Assembly: GCF_014205765.1 (NCBI RefSeq)
Contig: NZ_JACIIZ010000010.1
Span: 124,001 to 188,000, forward strand
Length of the DNA: 64,000 nt
Origin: Nitrospirillum iridis
GTDB lineage: Bacteria > Pseudomonadota > Alphaproteobacteria > Azospirillales > Azospirillaceae
Direction of reading: 5' to 3'
Part shown: one piece after another, positions 24,820 through 34,520 of the stretch
Layout: each line of letters starts with the position of its first letter
How positions within the stretch are numbered: the first letter of the stretch is position 1
Position numbers and translations under genes: made by a program
Notes under the pieces: model-generated
The model's database searches: none
What the model saw: the letters and a program-made list of their open reading frames with translations, nothing else
Told to the model about the DNA's origin: nothing

Positions 24820-26237
24820 CGCGTCATCTCCCCTGGCGCCATCAAATCACGCACATCGGTCAGGCGGCCGGTCACGGCGGCGGCGGCGGCCATGGCCGGG
24901 CTCATCAGGTGGGTGCGGCCGCCGGGGCCCTGGCGCCCCTCGAAATTGCGGTTGGACGTGCTGGCGCAGCGCTCGCCGGCGGCAAGGCGGTCGTCGTTCA
25001 TGGCGACGCACAGGGAACAGCCGGCGTGGCGCCACTCGAACCCCGCCGCCATGAACACGGCATCCAGCCCCTCCGCCTCCGCCAGGTGTTTGGTCGCCGT
25101 CGACCCGGGCACGACGATGGCCCGGACGCCCGGGGCCACCTGGCGCCCGCGCGCCACGGCGGCGGCGGCGCGCAGATCCTCGATGCGGCCGTTGGTGCAG
25201 GAGCCGATGAAAACCCGCTGGATCGGGATGTCGGTCAACGCGGTGCCGGGCTGGAGATCCATGTAGGCCAGCGCCTTTTCCGCATGCCGCCGCGCGCTGT
25301 CGGCGCCCAGGGTGGCCGGGTCGGGGATGCGGGCGGTGATCGGTGCGGCCTCGTCCGGGCTTGTCCCCCAGCTGACATGGGGGGCCAGCCCGGACACGTC
25401 CAGGGTGACGACCTGGTCGAACACCGCGCCCGGGTCGGAGCGTAAGCCGCGCCAATAGGCGACGGCCTGATCCCACAGGGCGCCCTTGGGCGCCAAGGGT
25501 CTGTCCTTGAGGTAGGCGAAGGTGACGTCGTCAGGCGCGACCAGGCCCACGCGGCCACCGGCCTCAATGGTCATGTTGCACAGGGTCATGCGGGCCGCCA
25601 TGGACATGGCTTCCACCGCCGGGCCGGCATATTCCACGGCGTGGCCGCTGGCACCCAGGGCGCCCACGCGGGCGATGACCGCCAGGGCGATGTCCTTGGC
25701 CGTCACCAGGGGATCCGCCTGGCCCAGCAATTCCACGCGCATGGTCCGGGCGCGACGCTGCTTCAGGCATTGCGCCGCCATCACCGTGCCGCACTCGCTG
25801 GCGCCGATGCCGAAGGCCAGGGCGCCAAAGGCACCGTGGGTGGTGGTATGGCTGTCGCCGCACACCAGGGTCATGCCCGGCAGGGTGTAGCCCTGCTCCG
25901 GTCCGATGACATGGACGATGCCCTGCAGCTCGCCGTCCAGCGGCCGGTAGGGGACATCGAAGCTCCGCGCGTTGTCCTCCAACTCGGCGACCTGTGCCCG
26001 GGCCAGGGGATCGTCGATGATCCCGCCCCGCGTCCGCGTCGGCACGGCGTGGTCGGCCACGGCCAGGTGGGTGCCGGACCGGCGCAGCCGGCGGCCACCG
26101 TCGCGCAGCGAGGCGAAGGCCTGTGGACTGCTGACCTCGTGGACCAGGTGCCGATCGATGTAGAGCAGCGCCTCCCCCCCGGGGAGGTCGGCCACCACGT
26201 GGCTGTTCCACAGCTTTTCATACAGCGTCTGGGGCAT
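24816..26237 (-). CDS. Aconitase-family hydratase, large subunit (LeuC-like), copy 1
   Basis: 473 residues, normal LeuC length. The [4Fe-4S] ligands are C347 ([14 protein letters not shown]) and the pair in [12 protein letters not shown] (about C407 and C410). Other hallmarks are [35 protein letters not shown] and [20 protein letters not shown]. The active-site loop [20 protein letters not shown] is close to canonical isopropylmalate isomerase (CLAMNPD). It performs stereospecific hydration/dehydration of a branched dicarboxylate together with LeuD copy 1. Six bases separate it from the DUF1330 gene. Confidence 0.88.
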   Translation of the reverse strand: MPQTLYEKLWNSHVVADLPGGEALLYIDRHLVHEVSSPQAFASLRDGGRRLRRSGTHLAVADHAVPTRTRGGIIDDPLARAQVAELEDNARSFDVPYRPLDGELQGIVHVIGPEQGYTLPGMTLVCGDSHTTTHGAFGALAFGIGASECGTVMAAQCLKQRRARTMRVELLGQADPLVTAKDIALAVIARVGALGASGHAVEYAGPAVEAMSMAARMTLCNMTIEAGGRVGLVAPDDVTFAYLKDRPLAPKGALWDQAVAYWRGLRSDPGAVFDQVVTLDVSGLAPHVSWGTSPDEAAPITARIPDPATLGADSARRHAEKALAYMDLQPGTALTDIPIQRVFIGSCTNGRIEDLRAAAAVARGRQVAPGVRAIVVPGSTATKHLAEAEGLDAVFMAAGFEWRHAGCSLCVAMNDDRLAAGERCASTSNRNFEGRQGPGGRTHLMSPAMAAAAAVTGRLTDVRDLMAPGEMTR

Positions 26238-26243
26238 GGGAAC

Positions 26244-26549
26244 TCATTCCTGCTGAGAAGGTGGATCGGCCAGCAGCCGGGTCTCGACCCTGCCGGCCCC
26301 CACCCGGTGCGCCGTCGCCGCGCGATAGGCGTCCGAACCGACATAGCCCTTGGCGGCTTCCATCGTGGGGAAGCGGATGACGACCACCCGTTCCTCGGGG
26401 TCCACCGCCCCCTCCATCACCTCGGCCACCTTGCCGCGCAGCACGTATTCCCCGCCATGCGCCTCCGCCGGGCCGTTGATGGCCTTCAGGTAATGACCGA
26501 ACCGCGCGGGATCGGTGATGCGGATGGTGGCGACGAGGTGGGCGGGCAT
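26244..26549 (-). CDS. DUF1330 family protein
   Basis: 101 residues. HLVATIRITDPARFGHYLKA at the start, GGEYVLRGKVAEVMEG in the middle and VVIRFPTMEAAKGYVGSDAY are the DUF1330 ferredoxin-like alpha/beta dimer fold (related to the EthD/dimeric barrel families). DUF1330 proteins often accompany catabolic operons but have no settled activity. Here it lies between GH3 and LeuC in the operon, 22 and 6 bases away. Confidence 0.85.
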   Translation of the reverse strand: MPAHLVATIRITDPARFGHYLKAINGPAEAHGGEYVLRGKVAEVMEGAVDPEERVVVIRFPTMEAAKGYVGSDAYRAATAHRVGAGRVETRLLADPPSQQE

Positions 26550-26571
26550 GGTGGCGGACTCCGGTCCAGGA

Positions 26572-28875
26572 TCAGGGTTTGAGGGTCAAGGCGGGAAGGG
26601 TCAGGCTGGCGGTCTGCCCCGCATCCCCGGCGTCACGCGCCAGGACGACCGGCACCGGGCCGCCCCTTACCGTCCAGGCGCCGGCGTCATACCGGGCGAT
26701 GAGGCGGGGATCGATGGGCAAGGTCACCGTGACGCTCTGGCCGGGCGCCAATTCCACCCGCTTGAAGGCCACCAGCCGGCGCAGCGGCTTGCCATCGGCG
26801 CCCGCCGCCACGGCGTAGACCTGGGGAACATCGACGCCCGGACGGGACCCAATGTTGGTGACCGTGAAGCGAACCGTGGGCCGCGCGCCCCCCTGCGCGG
26901 TGAAGCCGCCATGGCGGAAGCGGCTGTAGGACAGCCCATGGCCGAAGGGGAACAGTGGCTTGCTCCCCTGGCGCTCATACCAGCGGTAGCCGACGTCGGC
27001 GCCCTCGACATAGGGGACGTCGAAGCCCTGGACCCCGCCGGTGATGTCCACGGTGGTGGCGCCGGGCGTGCGCGGCTTGGCCGCCTGCTGGGCCGCCGCC
27101 GCCTTGACGTTGGCCAGGCCGGGAACGCGCGGCCGGGGCGCCTGCGCCTCGGTCGCGGGGAAGGTGAGCGGCAGGCGACCACCGGCATCGACCTCGCCGA
27201 ACAGGACACGGGCGATGGCCTCGCCCCCCTGGTCACCGGGGTACCAGGCCTCCAGCACCGCGCCAACCTTGCCCAGCCAGGGCATCAGCACCGCGCCACC
27301 CGTCTCCAGCACCACCGTGGTGCGGGGGTTGGCCGCGGCGACGGCGGCGATCAGGGCGTCCTGGCCATCCGGCAGGGCCGGGCTTTCCAGGTCGATCGCC
27401 TCGGTCCGCCATTGCTCGGCGAAAACCAGGACGGCGTCGGCATCCCTCGCCGCGACCGCCGCGGCGGCCGGATCGTGACCGTCCAGGTATGAAACCTGGG
27501 CTCCAGGCAAGCGGGCCTTGATGGCCGCCAGGGGGGATGAGCCGTGATAGGTGACCTTGATGAAGCCCAGGTTGGCGGGTCCATTGGGGATGGGCAGGCG
27601 CAGCGGCGTGCCGCTGACGGCCTGGACCTGCGAGGATCCGCCACCCGACAGGACGCCGATATCGGCGTGCCCACCGATCACCACCACCCGCTTCAGCGCG
27701 GTCGACAGCGGCAACAGCCCGCCCTCATTGCGCAGCAGGACGGCGCCGGCCTCCGCCGCGCGCCTGGCCACCTGGCCATGGGCGGCATAGTCTATGGCTT
27801 GCGGCGTCTCGGGCGCCGGCCGGTCGACCAACCCCCGGTCGAACAGCCGCCCCAGGATGCGGCGAACCATGTCGTCCAGCCGGGCCGCCGGAACGGCCCC
27901 GCTTTGCACCGCCGCCCGCAGCGGCTCGCCGAAATAAACCTCCTGGTCCAACTCCTGACCGGACTCCTGGTCCAGCCCCGCCAGCGCGGCCTTGGCGGTG
28001 GAATGCACCCCGCCCCAGTCGGACATGACCCAGCCGCTGAAACCCCAGTCGCGCTTCAGCACCTGGTTCAGCAGCCAGTCGTTCTCGCACGACCAGTCGC
28101 CATTCACCTTGTTATAGGCGCACATGACGGAGTCCGGCTGGCCCCGCTCCATGGCCAGCTGAAAGGCCAGCAGGTCGCTTTCGCGCAAGGCCGGCTCCTC
28201 GATCCGCGCATCCAGCACATAACGGCCGCTCTCCTGCGCGTTCAGGGCGAAATGCTTGACGGTGGAGATGATGCCATTGTCCTGCACGCCCCGGATCGCG
28301 GCCCCGGCCATCACCCCGGTCAGCCACGTGTCCTCGCCCATGTATTCGAAGTTGCGGCCGTTCCAGGGGTCGCGGGTCAGATTGGCGCCGCCGGCCAACA
28401 GGACGTTGAAGCCCTTGGCCCGCGCCTCGGCCCCGATCATGGCGCCCCCCTCATAGGCGATATCGGGGTCGAAGCTGGCGGCGGTGGCCAGGCTGGCGGG
28501 CAGCGCCGTGGCCACATCCCCGGGGCGCATGGTGCCGCCGTTGGCCACGCCCAGGCTGGCGTCGCTCTCATAAAGGTCCGGGATGCCCAGGCGGGGCACC
28601 CCGGGCACATGGCCGGCGCCGATGCGCTTGTCGTCCGGCCGGCTCTTCCTGAGGATGGAGCCGAAGTTGCCGTGGACCATGCCGATCTTCTCGTCCAGGG
28701 TCATCTGGCCCAACACCAGATCGACGCGTCGCGGCGTCGGCAGGGCGGGATCAAGCCACGGCGGCACCTCCCGCGTCTGGCCAGCGCCCGCCGCCAATAG
28801 CACCCACAGGCAAACGCCACCCCGCGCCAGCCAAGACCCAGCCGCTTTCCCGCCCATGCCCACTGTCCACCCCAT
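26572..28875 (-). CDS. Periplasmic GH3 beta-glucosidase
   Basis: 767 residues from the ATG at 28875 (28857 is an alternative). The signal peptide includes WLARGGVCLWVLLAAGAG. The N-terminal TIM barrel carries LVLGQMTLDEKIGMVHG and the nucleophile D286 in WVMSDWGGVHST; KHFALNAQESGRY is the KH substrate motif. The second domain (VVIGGHADIGVLSGGGSS) and the C-terminal fibronectin-III-like domain (PLFPFGHGLSYSRF) match BglX-type enzymes. It removes terminal beta-linked glucose. Placement inside the lactamase/hydratase operon suggests the catabolised compound may arrive as a glucoside, or that a glycan gene was recruited into the operon. Confidence 0.88.
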   Translation of the reverse strand: MGWTVGMGGKAAGSWLARGGVCLWVLLAAGAGQTREVPPWLDPALPTPRRVDLVLGQMTLDEKIGMVHGNFGSILRKSRPDDKRIGAGHVPGVPRLGIPDLYESDASLGVANGGTMRPGDVATALPASLATAASFDPDIAYEGGAMIGAEARAKGFNVLLAGGANLTRDPWNGRNFEYMGEDTWLTGVMAGAAIRGVQDNGIISTVKHFALNAQESGRYVLDARIEEPALRESDLLAFQLAMERGQPDSVMCAYNKVNGDWSCENDWLLNQVLKRDWGFSGWVMSDWGGVHSTAKAALAGLDQESGQELDQEVYFGEPLRAAVQSGAVPAARLDDMVRRILGRLFDRGLVDRPAPETPQAIDYAAHGQVARRAAEAGAVLLRNEGGLLPLSTALKRVVVIGGHADIGVLSGGGSSQVQAVSGTPLRLPIPNGPANLGFIKVTYHGSSPLAAIKARLPGAQVSYLDGHDPAAAAVAARDADAVLVFAEQWRTEAIDLESPALPDGQDALIAAVAAANPRTTVVLETGGAVLMPWLGKVGAVLEAWYPGDQGGEAIARVLFGEVDAGGRLPLTFPATEAQAPRPRVPGLANVKAAAAQQAAKPRTPGATTVDITGGVQGFDVPYVEGADVGYRWYERQGSKPLFPFGHGLSYSRFRHGGFTAQGGARPTVRFTVTNIGSRPGVDVPQVYAVAAGADGKPLRRLVAFKRVELAPGQSVTVTLPIDPRLIARYDAGAWTVRGGPVPVVLARDAGDAGQTASLTLPALTLKP

Positions 28876-28913
28876 TGTTGGATTTCGCGTCCCAGGTGCC
28901 CTAGTGCGAACCC

Positions 28914-30371
28914 TCAAAGCCCCATGCACAGGTATTTGACCTCCAGATAGTCCTCGAGGCCGTAGCGCGAGCCCTCGCGCCCCAGCCCGGACTGCTTGAC
29001 GCCGCCAAAGGGCGCCACCTCTGTCGAGATCAAGCCGGTGTTGACGCCGACCATGCCCGCCTCCAGCGCCTCGGCCACGCGCCACACGCGGCCGATGTCG
29101 CGGGTGTAGACATAGCTGGCCAGGCCATAGTCGCTGGCGTTGGCCTGGGCGATGGCGTCCGCCTCCTCCTCGAAGCGGACGACGCCGGCCAGCGGGCCGA
29201 AGGTCTCCTCCTCCGTCAGGCGCATGCCGGCGGTGACGCCGCACAGCACGGTGGGGGCGAAGTAGGTGCCGCCCAGGCCATGCCGCTCGCCGCCCACCAC
29301 AACGCGGGCGCCCTTGGCCACGGCGTCAGCGACATGCTCCGCCACCTTGTCGACCGCCGCGCCATCGATCAGGGGCCCGACCTCGACGTCGGGCATGAGC
29401 CCGTCCCCCACCCGCAGCCCGGCGACCCGGGCGGCCAGCTTCTCGACGAACCGGTCATGGATGCCGGCCTGCACGTAAAAGCGGTTGGTGCAGACGCAAG
29501 TCTGGCCACCATTGCGGAACTTGGACACCACCGCCCCCTCCACCGCCGCATCGACATCGGCGTCGTCGAACACCAGGAAGGGCGCGTTGCCGCCCAACTC
29601 CAGCGACATCCGCTTGATGGTGTCGGCCGACTGGCGCATCAGCGCGCGGCCCACCTCGGTGGAACCGGTGAAGCTGATCTTGCGCACCAGGGGATCGGCG
29701 GTCAGGGCCCCACCAATGGCGCGGGCGCTGCCGGTGACGACGCTGAACACGCCCGGCGGCACGCCGGCCTCCTCCGCCAGCATGGCCAGCGCCAGGGCGG
29801 AAAACGGGGTCTGTGACGCGGGCTTCAGCACCATGGCGCACCCCGCCGCCAGGGCGGGCCCCAGCTTGCGCGTGATCATGGCGGAGGGGAAATTCCAGGG
29901 CGTGATGGCCCCGACCACGCCGATGGGCTGCTTCAGGCAGACGATGCGGCGGTTGGCGGCGTGCGATGGGATGACGTCGCCATACGCGCGCTTGCCCTCC
30001 TCCGCGAACCATTCGATGAACGCGGCGGCATAGGCGATTTCGCCCCGGGCCTCCGCCAGGGGCTTGCCCTGTTCCCGCGTCAGCAGCTCCGCCAGGGCGT
30101 CCTGGTGGACCAGCATCAGATCGTACAGGCGGCGCAGCACCCGGGCGCGGTCATTGGCGGTGCGCGCCGCCCATGCATGGCGCGCCTCTTCCGCCGCCGC
30201 CACCGCCCGCGTGGTCTCGGCCGCGCCCATGTCGGGCACGACACCCAGCACCGCCCCGGTGGCGGGATTGGTCACCGACAGCACGCGTCCGCTGTCGGCG
30301 TCGCACCAGCGCCCCGCGATGTAGGCCTGCTGCTTCAGGAAACGGTCGTAGGCGACGGGTTCGGTGGTCAT
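28914..30371 (-). CDS. Succinate-semialdehyde dehydrogenase family (GabD-like) aldehyde dehydrogenase
   Basis: 485 residues starting at the second Met of MPQPMTTEP. Motifs: ITPWNFPSAMITRKLGPALA (cofactor site), FTGSTEVGRAL, catalytic Glu in LELGGNAPFLVFDDADVD, catalytic Cys in GGQTCVCTNRF, and EETFGPLAGVVRF. Similarity is to NAD(P)+-dependent succinate-semialdehyde dehydrogenase. It oxidises an aldehyde to a carboxylate; with the adjacent alcohol dehydrogenase it could turn a terminal hydroxymethyl group into a carboxyl group, making a dicarboxylate for the hydratases downstream. Cytosolic, same operon. Confidence 0.88.
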   Translation of the reverse strand: MTTEPVAYDRFLKQQAYIAGRWCDADSGRVLSVTNPATGAVLGVVPDMGAAETTRAVAAAEEARHAWAARTANDRARVLRRLYDLMLVHQDALAELLTREQGKPLAEARGEIAYAAAFIEWFAEEGKRAYGDVIPSHAANRRIVCLKQPIGVVGAITPWNFPSAMITRKLGPALAAGCAMVLKPASQTPFSALALAMLAEEAGVPPGVFSVVTGSARAIGGALTADPLVRKISFTGSTEVGRALMRQSADTIKRMSLELGGNAPFLVFDDADVDAAVEGAVVSKFRNGGQTCVCTNRFYVQAGIHDRFVEKLAARVAGLRVGDGLMPDVEVGPLIDGAAVDKVAEHVADAVAKGARVVVGGERHGLGGTYFAPTVLCGVTAGMRLTEEETFGPLAGVVRFEEEADAIAQANASDYGLASYVYTRDIGRVWRVAEALEAGMVGVNTGLISTEVAPFGGVKQSGLGREGSRYGLEDYLEVKYLCMGL

Positions 30372-30530
30372 GGGCTGCGGCATTCGTCGATCAGGGTGGA
30401 TCCGGCAGGGTGGATCGGGCCACGCTGCCCCGCGCCCCGGCGTCAGGTCGACGCCGGGCGGGGCCGCTGGCCGCCACGCGGTCAGGGGGCGGCGGGCGTG
30501 TGCCCCCGCGATGGGTTCAGGCGGTTGGGT

Positions 30531-31640
30531 TCAGAAGGGGGTAACGATCTGGCGGACGGCCTTGCCCTCGGCCAGGACGTCCATCAGCTCGTTGATCTTG
30601 GACAAGGGGCTGGTCGAGGTCAGCAGTCGATCGACCGGAAGGCGGCCCGCCCGCCAGAGGGCGATGTAGCGCGGGATGTCCCGGGCGGGGATGGAGGAGC
30701 CCATATAGCTGCCCATCAGCGTCTTGCCGTCGGCCACCAGCGACACCGCCGGAATGGTCAGCATCTCCGATGGATTGGGCAGGCCCACGGTGACGATACG
30801 CCCGCCGCGCCGGGCCGCGGCATAGGCCTGGGCCAGGACGGCGGCCTTGCCCACCGTCTCGATCACCACGTCGGCGGCCGGCAGCGTCGCCGCCTCATCC
30901 GGCGCCACGGCCTGGGCGGCGCCCAACTCCAGCGCCAGGGCGCGCTTTTCCGGTGACGGGTCGATGGCCGTGACCGGCTGCGCGCCGGCGGCCAGGGCAC
31001 CCAGCAGGGCCGCCAGCCCCACCCCGCCCAGACCATAGACGCGCAGGCTTTCGCCCGGGCGCACCTGAGCGGTGTTCATGACGGCGCCCACGCCGGTCAG
31101 GACGGCGCAACCAAACAAGGCCGCCACCTCGACCGGCACGTCGGCGTCGATCTTGACCGCCGACCGCCGGTCGACCACCGCATGGGTGGCGAAGGCGGAC
31201 ACGCCCAGATGGTGGTTGATGGGCTCGCCCAGGAAGGACAGCCGCCTGCCACCCCGCATCAGTCGCCCCTCGCCATTGGCGGCGGCGCCGTGCGGGCAGA
31301 GATAGCCCTGGCCGGCGGCGCATGCCGGACATTGCCCACAGGACGGGAGGAACACCAGGACCACCCGGTCACCGGCGGCGAAGCCGGTGTCTTCCGGATC
31401 CCCGACGGCGACGACCGTGCCCGCCGCCTCATGACCCAAGGCCATGGGCATGGGGCGTGGCCGATCGCCATTGATGACCGACAGGTCGGAATGGCAGATG
31501 CCGGCCGCGTCGATGCGCACCAGCAATTCCCCGGGCCGGGGATCGTCCAGCCGCACCGTCTTCACCGCCAGCGGCGTGCTGGCGCCATAAGGCCGCTGGT
31601 TGTCGCCGCACCGGGTCAATACCGCCGCCGTGATGTCCAT
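30531..31640 (-). CDS. Zinc-dependent alcohol dehydrogenase (MDR superfamily)
   Basis: 369 residues from the ATG at 31640. Catalytic zinc ligands lie in AGICHSDLSVI and LGHEAAGTVVAVG. The structural zinc lobe reads CGQCPACAAGQGYLC. The Rossmann motif is YGLGGVGLAALLGALAAGA. The enzyme type is NAD+-dependent class III-like (Zn-containing primary alcohol) dehydrogenase. It lies between the ICL-family lyase and the semialdehyde dehydrogenase, with a 159-base spacer before the latter, so alcohol to aldehyde to acid oxidation is the likely pair function. Confidence 0.87.
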   Translation of the reverse strand: MDITAAVLTRCGDNQRPYGASTPLAVKTVRLDDPRPGELLVRIDAAGICHSDLSVINGDRPRPMPMALGHEAAGTVVAVGDPEDTGFAAGDRVVLVFLPSCGQCPACAAGQGYLCPHGAAANGEGRLMRGGRRLSFLGEPINHHLGVSAFATHAVVDRRSAVKIDADVPVEVAALFGCAVLTGVGAVMNTAQVRPGESLRVYGLGGVGLAALLGALAAGAQPVTAIDPSPEKRALALELGAAQAVAPDEAATLPAADVVIETVGKAAVLAQAYAAARRGGRIVTVGLPNPSEMLTIPAVSLVADGKTLMGSYMGSSIPARDIPRYIALWRAGRLPVDRLLTSTSPLSKINELMDVLAEGKAVRQIVTPF

Positions 31641-31699
31641 GGGTCGTCCCTCCCTACTGCTTGCCGTTGGCCCTGTCCTTGTGGGAATGCGCCCGCCGC

Positions 31700-32563
31700 T
31701 CAGGCGGGCGGGGCCCACTTGGCCTCGAAGGCCCAGACATCCTCAAAGCCGATCAAGGAACAGAATTCCTTGAAGTTGGCGATGCCCGGCGGATCGCCCT
31801 CTCCGCGTTCCTTCAGATCAACCAGGGCCTTTTCCATGGCGGCGGCCGCGACCAGGCTGGTCAAGGACGGATAGATCGCGAAAGCGTAGCCCAGTTCCGC
31901 CAGCACCGTCGCGTTGGGCACCGGGGTCAGGCCGCCATTGGCCATGTTGGCCATGACCGGCTTGTCAAAGGCGGCGCAAGCGGTCCGCATCTCCTCCTCG
32001 CTGGTCAGCGCCTCGGGGAACAGCACGTCAGCGCCCGCCTTGGAATAAGCCTCCAGGCGGCGCAAGGTGCCATCCAGCCCCTCGCTCTGCCGCGCGTCGG
32101 TGCGGGCGATGATCAGGGTGTTCCGCTTGTCGTCGCGGGCATCGCAGGCGACCTTGATCTTCTGGACCATGTCCTCGAGCGGGATCAGGCGCTTATAAGG
32201 CGTGTGGCCGCACTTCTTGGGGAATTCCTGGTCTTCCAGCTGGATGGCCGTCACGCCCGCCTGCTCATAGCCGCGCACGGTGTGATGCACGTTCAGCAGC
32301 CCGCCATAGCCGGTGTCGGCATCGGCGATCAGGGCGGCCTTGCTGGTCCGGGCGACGGTCGCCATGCGGTCGACCATCTGGGTATAGCTGGCGATGCCGG
32401 CATCGGGCAGGCCATAGGCCGACGCCGTCAGCCAATAGCCGGTGCCGTAGATCACGTCGAAGCCGACCTTGTCGGCGATGACGGTGGCGATCATGTCCTG
32501 GACGCCGGGCACAACGAAGAACTTACCGGAGGCCAGCTTCTCGCGAAGGATGGGGTTGGGCAT
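31700..32563 (-). CDS. ICL/PEP-mutase superfamily C-C lyase
   Basis: 287 residues. Metal-binding acids are in ALIADADTGYGG (D81, D83) and IQLEDQEFPKKCGH (E110), with the catalytic Cys C118 in the KKCGH loop. IIARTDARQSEGLDGTLRR completes the barrel. Relatives include methylisocitrate lyase, 2,3-dimethylmalate lyase and oxaloacetate decarboxylases. The complete KKCGH loop indicates a lyase cleaving a 2-hydroxy branched diacid to a keto acid and a carboxylate. Together with the LeuC/LeuD hydratases it recalls the dimethylmaleate hydratase/dimethylmalate lyase pair of anaerobic nicotinate breakdown. Exact substrate not known. Confidence 0.85.
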   Translation of the reverse strand: MPNPILREKLASGKFFVVPGVQDMIATVIADKVGFDVIYGTGYWLTASAYGLPDAGIASYTQMVDRMATVARTSKAALIADADTGYGGLLNVHHTVRGYEQAGVTAIQLEDQEFPKKCGHTPYKRLIPLEDMVQKIKVACDARDDKRNTLIIARTDARQSEGLDGTLRRLEAYSKAGADVLFPEALTSEEEMRTACAAFDKPVMANMANGGLTPVPNATVLAELGYAFAIYPSLTSLVAAAAMEKALVDLKERGEGDPPGIANFKEFCSLIGFEDVWAFEAKWAPPA

Positions 32564-32626
32564 TTTTCACAGCACTCTGATCTAGGGTAAGCCCCGCCGC
32601 GCCGGGCGCGGCGGGGAATGGGGCGA

Positions 32627-34504
32627 TCACTCGGCGGCGACGGCCGTGGGATGCCACACGGGCTGGCGGGGTGCCGGCAAGCCGGTCTCCGCCTCGCAAT
32701 TGGCGCGCAGCGTCTCGATGTCCGCGCCGAAGTTGAAGGTGGGCAGGCTGGCGCCACGGGCGGCCCGCATCTGCGCGCGCAGAGCCTCCGTCGCCGCCGC
32801 GTCCACCGCGCCGTCGACCAGCACCACGCCGTAGCGGCGGGCGCCGTCCACCGTCACCAGGCCCTGGCGCAGTTCCTTGACCAGCAGGGCGGGGTCACGC
32901 TCCAACGGGTCACCCCAACCGCCGCCGCCCCAGGTGATGAAGCGCAGCTGGTCGCCGGCCTCGACCTGGTATTCCTCCAGCTTGTTGCCCAGCACGATCT
33001 CGGTGCCATCGGCCTTCACCAGCACCTTGCGCGCCCGGGCACCCGGCTCGCCACCGTTCACGCCCCAAGGGGGAACGAACCAGCGGTCGTCATGGATGGC
33101 GATGACGCCCGGCTCCAGGAAGCGGTAGACCATGTTGATGCCGTTGCCCCCGCGGTGCAGGCCCGCCCCGCCACTGTCCGGCACCGTCTCATAGCGCTCG
33201 ATACGCAGGGGGAAGTACCGCTCCAGGAACTCGTTGGGCACATTGGTGAAGCCCGGCCACAGCGAGTGGCCGTCCGGCCCATCGCCCAGGGGACGGCCGG
33301 GGATGCCGCCAAAGCCGATCTGGAACAGCTGGAACCACTTACCCTGCTTGTCCGTGCCGGCGTAGAACAGGTGCGGACTGGAGGAAAAGCCCGCCGCGTT
33401 CAGGAACTGCGGCGTCTTCTGCCCCAGCAGGCCGCCCAGGATGTCGAACAGGCGGCCCAAGGCGTGGGTACGCCCCGACAGCGCCGCCGGGAAGCGTGGC
33501 TTCAGCAGCGAGCCTTCCGGTATCCGCACCTCGATCAGGTCGTAATAGCCATCGTTGAACAGGATCTGCGGATCGAAAACCATGATCATGTAGATGCCGA
33601 AGAACATCTTCATCATGTTTTCGTTCAGGAAGAAATTGATGGACGCAGAGGACTGGGGGTCGGTTCCATCGAAATCCAGGACCACGCGGCCATTCTCACG
33701 CCACATGGTGCACTTGATCTTGTAGGGGCCGTAGCCCAGGCCGTCGTCGCAGACATAATCCTGGAAGCTGACCGGTTCCTCGCTGACCGAGGTTTCGATC
33801 AGGTGCTGCATGGCCCGGAAGTTACGGTCCAGCAGCATTTCCGTGGCGGAGACATAGATATCGTCGCCGAAACGTTCCGCCATCTCGACCACGCGGCGGG
33901 CGGCGACGCGGCAGGAGGCGATCAGCGCGTTCAGGTCGGCCTTGCACCAGGCGGGCGTGCGCACCTGGTGCATCACCAGCTTCACCAGGTCCTCGTTATA
34001 GACGCCCTTCTTCCAAATCTTCACCGGAGGGATGCGCACCCCTTCCTGGAAGATGCTGGTGGCGTCGATGGGCATCGACCCCGGGACCATGCCGCCGATG
34101 TCGGACTGGTGGCCGAACATCGACGTGTAGGCCAGCAGGCGACCGTCCTTGAACACGGGCAACAGCACCAGCCAGTCATTGCAATGGCTGATGGCGCCGC
34201 CGACGGAATAGGGGTCGGACAGGAAGATCATGTCGCCTTCCTCGACCGTGCCGTCGAAGCCGTCGAGGAAGGGCCCGATATAGCTGCCGAACTGGCCGAC
34301 GATCATGCGGCCCTTATGGTCGGCGATCAACGGGAACGCGTCGCCCTGTTCGCGGATGCCGGGCGACATGGCCGTGCGGACCAACGTGGCGTCCATCTCG
34401 ATACGGGCGTTGCGCAGCGCGTTCTCGATCACTTCCAGCGTCACCGGATCGACGGTGACCTGGTTGAACGGGGTGGCGTTGGCCTGGATAATGGTTGCGG
34501 GCAT
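32627..34504 (-). CDS. Hydantoinase B/oxoprolinase family subunit (HyuB)
   Basis: 625 residues. VDPVTLEVIENALRNARIEM and TLVRTAMSPGIREQGDAFPL are the HyuB N-terminus, GDMIFLSDPYSVGGAISHCN a core motif, and GGAGLHRGGNGINMVYRF the C-terminal glycine-rich motif. The C-terminus contains ITWGGGGWGDPLERDP. HyuA/HyuB enzymes (N-methylhydantoin hydrolase, 5-oxoprolinase, caprolactamase, acetone carboxylase relatives) couple ATP hydrolysis to amide-bond opening or carboxylation. It lies 16 bases after HyuA. Whether this pair opens a lactam or carboxylates a ketone cannot be decided from sequence alone; no third acetone-carboxylase-type subunit is present. Confidence 0.88.
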   Translation of the reverse strand: MPATIIQANATPFNQVTVDPVTLEVIENALRNARIEMDATLVRTAMSPGIREQGDAFPLIADHKGRMIVGQFGSYIGPFLDGFDGTVEEGDMIFLSDPYSVGGAISHCNDWLVLLPVFKDGRLLAYTSMFGHQSDIGGMVPGSMPIDATSIFQEGVRIPPVKIWKKGVYNEDLVKLVMHQVRTPAWCKADLNALIASCRVAARRVVEMAERFGDDIYVSATEMLLDRNFRAMQHLIETSVSEEPVSFQDYVCDDGLGYGPYKIKCTMWRENGRVVLDFDGTDPQSSASINFFLNENMMKMFFGIYMIMVFDPQILFNDGYYDLIEVRIPEGSLLKPRFPAALSGRTHALGRLFDILGGLLGQKTPQFLNAAGFSSSPHLFYAGTDKQGKWFQLFQIGFGGIPGRPLGDGPDGHSLWPGFTNVPNEFLERYFPLRIERYETVPDSGGAGLHRGGNGINMVYRFLEPGVIAIHDDRWFVPPWGVNGGEPGARARKVLVKADGTEIVLGNKLEEYQVEAGDQLRFITWGGGGWGDPLERDPALLVKELRQGLVTVDGARRYGVVLVDGAVDAAATEALRAQMRAARGASLPTFNFGADIETLRANCEAETGLPAPRQPVWHPTAVAAE

Positions 34505-34520
34505 GGATGCGTTCCCCCTG

